Assembly (NCBI GenBank): GCA_022837365.1
Contig: JALHHV010000063.1
Coordinates: 1 to 7,914 of the forward strand
Reading direction: 5' to 3'
Origin: Desulfovibrio sp.
GTDB lineage: Bacteria; Desulfobacterota; Desulfovibrionia; Desulfovibrionales; Desulfovibrionaceae
DNA length: 7,914 nt
The stretch's first letter is position 1, and each line of letters begins with the position of its first letter. A program made the translations under genes and the position numbers. The notes under the pieces are model-generated. The model was not told the DNA's origin. It made no database searches and saw only the letters and a program-made list of their open reading frames with translations. Shown one piece after another: positions 1 to 6,061 of this stretch.

Positions 1-1
1 C

Positions 2-1698
2 ATCATGACCTTCGCCCCGCTGGACAAGGTGGGGCCGGGCCGTTCGCGCCCGCTGTGGGCCACGGCCCTGCTGGTGGTCATGTTCGGCCTGTTCGGCATC
101 CTCGGCACCTACACCGGCAACTTCGTGTTCCAGTCGTTCGCCAACCTGCGCGCCATGGGCGTGATCACCGCCGGGTTGTTCGGCGGGCCGGTGGTGGGCG
201 CGGGGGCGGGGCTCATCGCCGCCGGGCACCGCTACCTCATCGACGTGGGCGGGTTCAGCGCGCTGCCGTGCGGGCTTGCCACGCTCAGCGAGGGGGTGCT
301 GGCGGGGCTTGTGGCGTGGCGCTTTCCGGAACGGCGGCTGGACTGGGCCACGGCGCTGACCCTGGGGCTGGTGGGCGAAACCTACCACATGGGCCTGGTG
401 CTGTGGCTGTCCGAACCGTTCACCGAGGCCGTGGAGCTGGTGCGGGTGATCAGCCTGCCCATGATCCTCATCAACGCCATGGGCGCGGCGCTGTTCGTGC
501 AGGCCCTGCGCCTGCAACTGCACTTCCGCGACCTGCGCGACTCCACCCAGGCCCGGCAGATCCTGTCCATCGCCAACCAGACCCTGGCTCGTCCGCCCAG
601 GCCACGGCGGAAATCATCCTGGACGAGACCCACGTGGCCGCCGTGGCCCTGACCGGGGGCGACATGGTGCTGGCCCACGTGGGCGCCGGGGCGGACCATC
701 ACCTAGCCGGGTTCCACGTGCGCACCATGGCCACCCGCAAGGTGGCGGAAACGGGCGAACCGCTCTTCGTGCGCGACCGCGAGTCCATCGGCTGCCGCCA
801 GCCCGGCTGCCCGCTGACCGACGCCATCATCGTGCCCTTGCGCAAGGGCGGCCAGATCCTGGGGTGCCTGAAGCTGTACGGCACCAAGAACCGCCCGCTG
901 GACCAGACCCGCTTCGAGCTGGCCAAGGGGCTGGCCGACCTGTTCTCCACCCAGATCGAGCTGGAGGAGATCGGCATCAAGAACCAGCTCATCGCCCGCG
1001 CCGAAATCCGGCGGTTGCAGGCCCAGATCAACCCGCACTTCCTGTTCAACTCGCTGAACACGGTGGCCTCGTTCTGCCGTACCGCGCCCGGCCAGGCGCG
1101 CGACCTGATCCTGGACCTGGCCCGGTACATGCGCCGCAACCTCGATTCCAGCCGGGGGGCCATCCGCCTGTCCGAAGAACTGGAACAGGTGCGCTCGTAC
1201 CTGGTCATCGAGCAGGCCCGCTTCGGCGACCGCATCCGCGCCGACATCGACCTGGCCCCCGGCACGGCCGACTGGCTGGTCCCGCCCCTGCTCATCCAGC
1301 CCCTGGTGGAAAACAGCGTGCGCCACGGCATCCTGGCCCGCGAGGAGGGCGGGCTGGTGCGCCTGTCCGCCCACGCCGAGGGCGACCACCTGCTGGTGAC
1401 CGTGGAGGACGACGGCGCGGGCATGGACGACGACACCCGCAACGCCATCCTGGCCCCCGCCGCCAGCGACCTTTCGCCCTACGCGCCCCCCGCCGCCCCG
1501 CCCGATTCACCCCCCCGCCCACACCTCCAGACCTGCGCGGACGTCACGGGCGAAAGCCTGAACGACGGCATCGGCGCGCGCAACTGCAACCAGCGGCTGG
1601 TGCAGATGTTCGGCCCTTCGTACGCCATGCGCATCGACAGCGAGCCCGGCCGGGGCACGCGCATCTCGTTCCGCATCCCGCGCCAGCAGTTGCAGTAG
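2..1698 (+). pseudogene. lytS: LytS/BtsS-family sensor histidine kinase, 5' end outside window, frameshifted
   Basis: Membrane sensor kinase of the LytS/BtsS (5TMR-LYT) type, a class that senses pyruvate or membrane state and phosphorylates a LytTR response regulator. The first part (frame of base 2, stop at 650-652) has five hydrophobic helices and family motifs such as GTYTGNF, ANLRAMG, GGPVVG and GHRY. The ATG at base 5 is probably internal, because relatives carry roughly 30 more N-terminal residues. The second part (frame of base 1, from about 589) has a GAF-like domain with AGADHHLAG and a CRQPGC cysteine pair, then the His_kinase motif QINPHFLFNSLNTV with its phosphoacceptor His at 1036-1038. 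The ATPase N box (LVENSVRHG), G1 box (DDGAGM, from 1408) and G2 box (GIGARN, from 1567) follow. The halves are in different frames and about 8-10 linker residues are missing between them. A read-through product would carry 21 out-of-frame residues. The family call is secure; whether the break is biological or an assembly error is open. Confidence 0.85.
581..600 (+). other. Frameshift/deletion junction in the sensor kinase gene
   Basis: Frame 2 reads SIANQTL up to about base 586. From about 589 the homology continues in frame 1 as SSAQATAEIIL. LytS relatives have a helix such as PYLRxGL between these two motifs, and it is absent here. The frame change fits a deletion of 3n+1 bases, for example 25 or 28. 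A single miscalled base would change the frame but would not remove the linker. I see no slippery heptamer. Reading across the join is inferred from family knowledge, not from an alignment. Confidence 0.8.
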
Positions 1699-1769
1699 CG
1701 CCGGGCAAGGCGGCCCTGTCACGGCCCCGCCGCGGTCCACGCGCGTGCGCTCCCGCGCGCGACCGCCGC

Positions 1770-1794
1770 CAGGGACCACGGACGCAGGGACCAC
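1770..1794. repeat. Short tandem direct repeat upstream of first cstA copy
   Basis: The 10-mer CAGGGACCAC occurs at 1770-1779 and again at 1785-1794, a 15-base period. It lies in the 262-base non-coding gap between the kinase and the first transporter, about 170 bases before the transporter start. LytTR-type regulators usually bind two direct repeats, so a binding site is possible, but the period is shorter than the roughly two helical turns common for that class. The rest of the gap is GC-rich with no clear promoter boxes and no T-run terminator. Confidence 0.4.
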
Positions 1795-1960
1795 AGAGGG
1801 CAGACCGCCGCCCGCGGCAGCGCTTCCCACGTCCGCCATTGCCGTTTCCCTCGTTTCGCCCCCCGCACTCCGCGTTGCCATGCGCGGCGGTTGCGGGTAT
1901 TTTCCACCCGGTCGCCGGCTCCCCCCGACCGGCCGCGCCATCCCCCTCCAAGGAGCACCC

Positions 1961-3364
1961 ATGCCGCCCGGGGCATATCTTCTCATAAGCCTTGCCGCCC
2001 TCATCTGCGGCTACCTTCTCTACGGCTGCGTCATGACGCGCCTGATGCGCCCGGACAACGCCCGTCCCACCCCGGCCTGCACCATGGCCGACGGGGTGGA
2101 CTACGTGAAGATGCCCGCCAAGAGCGTCTTCCTCATCCAGTTGCTGAACATCGCGGGCATCGGGCCGGTGTACGGCCCCATCCTGGGCGCGCTGTACGGG
2201 CCGTGGGCGCTGGTGTGGATCGTGCTGGGGTCCATCTTCGCGGGGGGCGTGCACGACTATTTCTCGGGCATGCTTTCGGTGCGGCGCGGCGGCCTTTCGC
2301 TGCCCGACGTGGTGGGCGACCACCTGGGCCCCCCCATGCGCCGCTTCATGCAGGTGTTCTCGCTGGTGGTGGTCCTGCTGGTGGGGGTGGTGTTCGTCAC
2401 CGGCCCGGCGCGTCTGCTGTCGGACATGACCGCCATACCGGTGATGACCTGGGTGGTGATCATCTTCGCCTACTACTTCCTGGCCACCATCCTGCCCATC
2501 GACGTGGTCATCGGGCGGGTCTACCCCATCTTCGCGGGCTCGCTGCTGGTCATGGCCGTGGGCCTGACGGCCGCGCTGTTCGTGGAGGGCCACGCCACCG
2601 GCGCCCCCCTGGCCTGGTCCGCCCCCCCGGCGGACCTGCCCATGTGGCCGCTGCTGTTCATCACCATCGCCTGCGGGGCCATCTCCGGCTTCCACGCCAC
2701 CCAGTCGCCCCTGATGGCGCGCTGCCTGCCCGACGAACGCAGCGGGCTGCCCGTGTTCTACGGGGCCATGATCGCCGAGGGCGCGCTGGCGTTGATCTGG
2801 GCCACCCTGGGCATGGCCCTGTACCCCGACCCCGCGAAGTTGCAGGCCGCCATCGCCGCCGGGGGGCCGGGCAAGGTGGTCAACGACGTCTCCATGGAGC
2901 TGATGGGCCCGGCGGGGGGCATCCTGGCCATCCTGGGGGTCATCGTGCTGCCCGTCACCTCGGGCGACACGGCCTTCCGCTCCGCCCGCCTGACCATCGC
3001 CGACGTGCTCGGCATACCGCAGCGGGAACGCAGGCGCCGCCTGCTCATCGCCATCCCGCTGTTCGCGCTGGGGGCCACCCTGTCGCAGGTCAACTTCGAG
3101 GTGATCTGGCGCTACTTCGGCTGGGCCAACCAGGCGCTGGCCGCCCTGGTGCTGTGGGCGGTGGCGGCCTTCCTGGCGCGGGGGGGCGTGTTCCACTGGC
3201 CGGCCACCCTGCCCGCCACCTTCATGACCGCCGTGTGCGCCACCTACATCTGCCATGCCCGCATCGGCCTGAACCTGCCGCTGGCCGCCTCGTCGTGGGC
3301 GGGCGCCGCCGCCGCAGTGCTGGCCCTGGCCCTGTTCCTGTCCCGCTGCCGCCGCAAGGTCTGA
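1961..3364 (+). CDS. cstA: CstA/BtsT-family transporter, copy 1 (diverged)
   Basis: Integral membrane transporter of the carbon starvation protein A family. Members include E. coli CstA (peptide and pyruvate uptake) and BtsT (pyruvate/H+ symport), so pyruvate or small peptides are the likely substrate here. The protein is 467 aa, a compact form compared with about 700 aa for the E. coli proteins. Family motifs are NIAGIGPVYGP (from residue 63), GVHDYFSG (about 96), FITIACGAISGFHATQS (about 233), TSGDTAFRSARLT (about 333) and YFGWANQ (about 385), set among a dozen or more hydrophobic segments. The ATG at 1961 follows AAGGAG at 1950-1955, and its N-terminus aligns from the first Met with the two downstream copies; the frame is open further upstream, but without homology. 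It is roughly two-thirds identical to copies 2 and 3. It differs most in the 209-230 loop and at the C-terminus, which ends SRCRRKV instead of the SKRKAFEASPA of the other copies. It follows the kinase gene by 262 bases. Confidence 0.96.
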   Translation: MPPGAYLLISLAALICGYLLYGCVMTRLMRPDNARPTPACTMADGVDYVKMPAKSVFLIQLLNIAGIGPVYGPILGALYGPWALVWIVLGSIFAGGVHDYFSGMLSVRRGGLSLPDVVGDHLGPPMRRFMQVFSLVVVLLVGVVFVTGPARLLSDMTAIPVMTWVVIIFAYYFLATILPIDVVIGRVYPIFAGSLLVMAVGLTAALFVEGHATGAPLAWSAPPADLPMWPLLFITIACGAISGFHATQSPLMARCLPDERSGLPVFYGAMIAEGALALIWATLGMALYPDPAKLQAAIAAGGPGKVVNDVSMELMGPAGGILAILGVIVLPVTSGDTAFRSARLTIADVLGIPQRERRRRLLIAIPLFALGATLSQVNFEVIWRYFGWANQALAALVLWAVAAFLARGGVFHWPATLPATFMTAVCATYICHARIGLNLPLAASSWAGAAAAVLALALFLSRCRRKV

Positions 3365-3393
3365 TTCCCCACCCCCGCGCGCCCATCGCGCTG

Positions 3394-3436
3394 CCGCAAG
3401 GAGGGGGCCCGGCATTTCCGGAACCCCTCCTTGCGG
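3394..3436 (+). terminator. Strong hairpin after copy 1 (no T-run)
   Basis: Perfect 13-bp inverted repeat: CCGCAAGGAGGGG at 3394-3406 and its complement at 3424-3436. The 17-base loop contains a further CCGG/CCGG pairing. It lies 30 bases past the stop codon of copy 1. Without a T-tract it is not a classic intrinsic terminator. It may protect the 3' end of the mRNA or help a downstream terminator. Confidence 0.55.
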
Positions 3437-3546
3437 CGATGCGCTCTCTTCCGCCCGCCGCCGCTGCCTGCGTGCCCCCGAGGCCGTGGCGGCATGCCGC
3501 CCCCTGAAACCGCGCGGCGAAGTCCACCTTCGCCGCATTTCTCCTT

Positions 3547-3584
3547 GCGCCGCCCGGCATACCGCCGGGCGGCGCACCTTTTTT
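3547..3584 (+). terminator. Rho-independent terminator downstream of copy 1
   Basis: Perfect 12-bp GC stem (GCGCCGCCCGGC at 3547-3558, complement at 3564-3575) with a 5-base loop, then ACC and six T residues at 3579-3584. It lies about 180 bases after the stop of copy 1 and marks the switch from GC-rich DNA to the AT-rich leader of copy 2. It implies that copies 1 and 2 are largely separate transcription units. A 14-base palindrome (GGCGGCATGCCGCC, 3488-3501) lies between the two hairpins. Confidence 0.85.
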
Positions 3585-3730
3585 CCGTCCGGTGCGCGCA
3601 GCGCATCCCAATGCAGCCCCCATGCGCCCCATACCGACAAACAGACGTTTCACCCGCAAAATACTACATCTCGTTGTCGGATCATTGCCTTACCCATAAA
3701 ACCGCGTAGTAGAGAGACCATGAAGAAATT

Positions 3731-3774
3731 CATGCACGAAATTTCATTATCAACCATACAATTTCGTATGCATG
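3731..3774. repeat. Imperfect inverted repeat in copy 2 leader
   Basis: CATGC-ACGAAATT at 3731-3743 pairs with AATTTCGT (3760-3767) and GCATG (3770-3774), leaving a 2-base bulge (3768-3769) and a 16-base loop. This gives 13 paired positions. It could be an operator for a dimeric regulator or an RNA hairpin if transcribed. The adjoining 3781-3790 (ATCATATGAT) is a perfect 10-base palindrome. Confidence 0.5.
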
Positions 3775-3796
3775 CATGATATCATATGATGATTAA

Positions 3797-3969
3797 CTGA
3801 AAACATACGTCTACTTTCCATATTTTTAGAATTATATATCCGTTGATGAATACATATATACAAGGATGTTTTCAAAAAATATTCATGCTTGCCGCACACA
3901 GTTTGATATTTGAATATTATTTTTATACATCTATATGATTATTTTACTATTTTTGAACAATGTTTTCAG
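3797..3969. repeat. Three copies of an ATGTTTTCA(G) element
   Basis: CTGAAAACAT at 3797-3806 is the exact reverse complement of ATGTTTTCAG at 3960-3969, and a third copy, ATGTTTTCA, lies at 3866-3874. All three fall within 173 bases of the copy 2 leader. They could be regulator half-sites. Base composition alone makes short AT words commoner here, so functional meaning is unproven. Confidence 0.4.
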
Positions 3970-4018
3970 TTCATGGATTGTAAATATCATGAAAAATATA
4001 AAGACAGCCATCTGTAAC

Positions 4019-4041
4019 TTTCAGCAAAAGGAGCACTGAAA
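4019..4041 (+). promoter_or_regulatory. Ribosome binding site presented in a small hairpin loop (copy 2)
   Basis: The Shine-Dalgarno AAAAGGAG (4026-4033) sits 7 bases before the ATG at 4041. It is flanked by TTTCAG (4019-4024) and CTGAAA (4036-4041), which can form a 6-bp stem with the Shine-Dalgarno sequence in the 11-base loop and the first base of the start codon paired. The Shine-Dalgarno supports this start strongly; the stem is short and may be incidental. Confidence 0.5.
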
Positions 4042-5459
4042 TGCCATCTGTCATGTATTTTCTGCTCAGCATCGCCGCCCTGATAGGTGGATACGTCGTC
4101 TACAGCCGTGTGGTGGAACGGATGTTCGGCGTTGACAACTGCAGGGCAACGCCGGCCTGCACCATGGCGGACGGCGTGGACTACGTGAAGATGAACCCCA
4201 AGAACATCTTCCTCATCCAACTGCTGAACATCGCGGGCCTGGGTCCGGTGTTCGGCCCCATCCTGGGCGCGCTGTACGGCCCGTGGGCGCTGGTGTGGAT
4301 CGTGCTCGGCTCCATCTTCGCCGGTGCGGTGCACGACTACTTTTCCGGCATGCTTTCGGTGCGCTATGACGGCAAGTCCGTGCCCGACGTGGTGGGCTAC
4401 AACCTGGGCAACGGGTTCAAGCAGTTCATGCGCTTCTTCTCGGTGGTGCTCCTGCTGCTGGTGGGCGTGGTCTTCGTCACCGGCCCGGCCAAGCTGCTCG
4501 ACAACCTGACCGGCTGGGGCCTGATGGTGTGGGTGGTGATCATCTTCGCCTACTACTTCCTGGCCACCATCCTGCCCATCGACAAGATCATCGGACGCAT
4601 CTACCCCGTCTTCGCGGCCATCCTGCTGATCATGGCCGTGGGCCTCACCGCCATGCTGTTCGTCAAGGGCTACGACTTCTTCCCCGCCGCCCAGTGGACC
4701 AACCAGCATCCCACCGGGCTGCCGCTGTGGCCGCTGATGTTCATCACCATCGCCTGCGGCGCCATCTCGGGCTTCCACGCCACCCAGTCGCCCATGATGG
4801 CCCGCTGCATCCCCAACGAGAACTGCGGCCGCCCCATCTTCTACGGCGCCATGATCGCCGAGGGCGTCATCGCCCTGATCTGGGCCACCCTGGGCATGAC
4901 CTTCTACCAGACCCCCGAGGCGCTCAACGCGGCCCTGACCGCCGGCGGCCCCGGCAAGGTGGTCAACGACGTCTCCATGACCCTCATGGGCCCCATCGGC
5001 GGCGTGCTGGCCATCCTGGGCGTGGTGGTGCTGCCCATCACCTCGGGCGACACGGCGTTCCGCTCGGCCCGGCTGACCATCGCCGACTTCCTGAACTACT
5101 CGCAGGTGGAAAACGGCAAGCGCCTGATGATCGCGGTGCCGCTGTTCGTCATCGGCGCCGCCCTGTCGCAGGTGAACTTCGACATCATCTGGCGCTACTT
5201 CGGCTGGGCCAACCAGACCCTGGCCACCATCGTGCTGTGGGCGGCGGCCGCCTATCTGGTGCGGCGCGGCATGCTGCACTGGATGGCCACCGTGCCCGCC
5301 ACCTTCATGACCGCCGTGTGCACCACCTACATCTGCTACGCCAAGATCGGCCTGAACATCCCGCTGAACATCTCGACATGGATCGGCATCGCCGTGGCCG
5401 TGGGGTCGCTGGGGCTGTTCCTGTCCAAGCGCAAGGCGTTCGAGGCGTCGCCCGCCTGA
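4041..5459 (+). CDS. cstA: CstA/BtsT-family transporter, copy 2
   Basis: Cytoplasmic-membrane transporter of the CstA family, 472 aa, compact form, probably importing pyruvate or small peptides by proton symport (inferred from the family). Motifs: ACTMADGVDYVKM (residues 39-51), NIAGLGPVFGP (63-73), HDYF (98-101), FITIACGAISGFHATQS (234-250), TSGDTAFRSARLT (334-346) and YFGWANQTLA (386-395). The start is set by AAAAGGAG at 4026-4033 and by the MPSVMYF N-terminus shared with copy 3. It aligns without gaps to copy 3, with about 58 substitutions by hand count. Many of these are conservative hydrophobic exchanges in membrane helices, with a denser cluster at residues 151-162. It has its own AT-rich leader and its own terminator, so it is probably transcribed alone. 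Substrate differences between copies cannot be read from sequence. Confidence 0.97.
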   Translation: MPSVMYFLLSIAALIGGYVVYSRVVERMFGVDNCRATPACTMADGVDYVKMNPKNIFLIQLLNIAGLGPVFGPILGALYGPWALVWIVLGSIFAGAVHDYFSGMLSVRYDGKSVPDVVGYNLGNGFKQFMRFFSVVLLLLVGVVFVTGPAKLLDNLTGWGLMVWVVIIFAYYFLATILPIDKIIGRIYPVFAAILLIMAVGLTAMLFVKGYDFFPAAQWTNQHPTGLPLWPLMFITIACGAISGFHATQSPMMARCIPNENCGRPIFYGAMIAEGVIALIWATLGMTFYQTPEALNAALTAGGPGKVVNDVSMTLMGPIGGVLAILGVVVLPITSGDTAFRSARLTIADFLNYSQVENGKRLMIAVPLFVIGAALSQVNFDIIWRYFGWANQTLATIVLWAAAAYLVRRGMLHWMATVPATFMTAVCTTYICYAKIGLNIPLNISTWIGIAVAVGSLGLFLSKRKAFEASPA

Positions 5460-5511
5460 CCCGCACCCTTCCCACGACGGGCCAGGCGGCATGACGCCGC
5501 CCCCCGCCCAA

Positions 5512-5568
5512 CGGCCAGCCAGCGCCCCGCCTGCATACGCAGGCGGGGCGTTTCGCGTCGGCTGGCCG
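5512..5568 (+). terminator. Nested hairpin terminator after copy 2
   Basis: The inner stem is a perfect 12 bp (CGCCCCGCCTGC at 5523-5534, complement at 5539-5550) with a 4-base ATAC loop and TTT at 5551-5553. An outer pair, CGGCCAGCC (5512-5520) and GGCTGGCCG (5560-5568), can close around it. It starts about 50 bases after the stop. The T-run is short, but stem strength and position fit transcription termination. Confidence 0.75.
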
Positions 5569-5577
5569 GATGACGCG

Positions 5578-5598
5578 CTTGCCGGCCGGGCCGGCAAG
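5578..5598. repeat. Second short hairpin behind the copy 2 terminator
   Basis: A 9-bp perfect stem, CTTGCCGGC (5578-5586) and GCCGGCAAG (5590-5598), with a 3-base loop. There is no T-run on either side. It lies 10 bases beyond the nested terminator and may be a back-up terminator or mRNA-end structure. Confidence 0.45.
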
Positions 5599-5654
5599 CC
5601 GGACCACGGATGGCCCGCCTCCCCTGGCGCCCACCCCGCCCCGTGCCCATCCAG

Positions 5655-6061
5655 GCGGGAAAAAATACCGTTCGGGAAGGAAAAACGACAAACACGACGA
5701 GCGCAGTTGAAAAATTCATCCACAACATACTACCAACACGCACATCAAAGACCATCACGGTTCAATTTTCGAAGCCACAAAGACATCACTGAAAATACAA
5801 CACAGGGAATTCTTTAACCGTACTGCACATGAGTAAGAATAAACCATACGCCACAACACATTCATGACTGTCATATATTTTATAGAAATATTCCAACAAA
5901 ATTAAATTAATCAACAAAAATACGACGCAAAAATAAAAAAATAAAACATAACGTCTCATATATTGTACATATCATAAACTATAAACGTCACAAAAACGGG
6001 CTGCAAGGACATTCCGCCAACGCACAACAACCACACGGCGGAACAACGAAAGGAGAAGACC
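5655..6061 (+). promoter_or_regulatory. A/C-rich leader/control region of copy 3
   Basis: A non-coding stretch with a sharp drop in GC. Unlike the T-rich leader of copy 2, much of its plus strand is A and C with few G residues, which would make a weakly structured RNA. The AT-richest part is about 5870-5990. TATA-like words (TATATT at 5874-5879 and 5959-5964, TATCAT at 5970-5975) are present, but none has a good -35 box at the right distance, so I assign no promoter. No gene is seen. Confidence 0.5.
6012..6043 (+). promoter_or_regulatory. Hairpin just upstream of the copy 3 ribosome binding site
   Basis: TTCCGCC (6012-6018) and GGCGGAA (6037-6043) form a perfect 7-bp stem around an 18-base A/C-rich loop. 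The stem ends 4 bases before the Shine-Dalgarno GAAAGGAG (6048-6055), which lies 6 bases before the ATG. It could influence mRNA stability or ribosome access. No known riboswitch class is recognised. Confidence 0.45.

Larger units (their letters stand above)
3650..4040 (+). promoter_or_regulatory. AT-rich leader/control region of copy 2
   Basis: This non-coding stretch shifts abruptly to very AT-rich sequence, most clearly from about 3720 to 4000, while its flanks are strongly GC-rich. No convincing gene is present. The best sigma70-like promoter I can find is TTGAAT (3910-3915), an 18-base spacer, then TATGAT (3934-3939), about 100 bases before the start codon. Chance matches are common in such DNA. 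No sigma54 (GG-N10-GC) promoter was seen. The region holds several inverted and repeated elements, listed separately. That it controls copy 2 is inferred from position. Confidence 0.55.

Noticed and set aside
55..585. Frame-1 extension of the kinase reading frame upstream of the junction
   Set aside because: The peptide is Arg/Gly/His-rich shadow sequence with no homology. The real coding in this stretch is frame 2, with clear LytS membrane motifs.
581..600. Programmed ribosomal frameshift in the kinase
   Set aside because: No slippery heptamer or downstream stimulator is evident, and linker residues are missing, which slippage would not explain.
3667..3690. Sigma54-type promoter near the GG...GC words
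   Set aside because: The GG and GC dinucleotides are 6 bases apart instead of 10, so the -24/-12 spacing is wrong.
3720..3779. Possible 19-aa leader peptide (MKKFMHEISL...) before copy 2
   Set aside because: Only a weak GAGAGA precedes the ATG, there is no run of regulatory codons, no attenuator follows, and it lies over 250 bases from the gene.
3878..3920. AATATTCA/TGAATATT hairpin followed by T residues as a terminator
   Set aside because: The stem is only about 8 A/T-rich pairs with a long loop, too weak for an intrinsic terminator, and a strong one already lies upstream.
3650..4040. Mobile element remnant explaining the AT-rich island
   Set aside because: No transposase fragment, no terminal inverted repeats at its borders and no target-site duplication were found. 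The palindromes present are short and internal.
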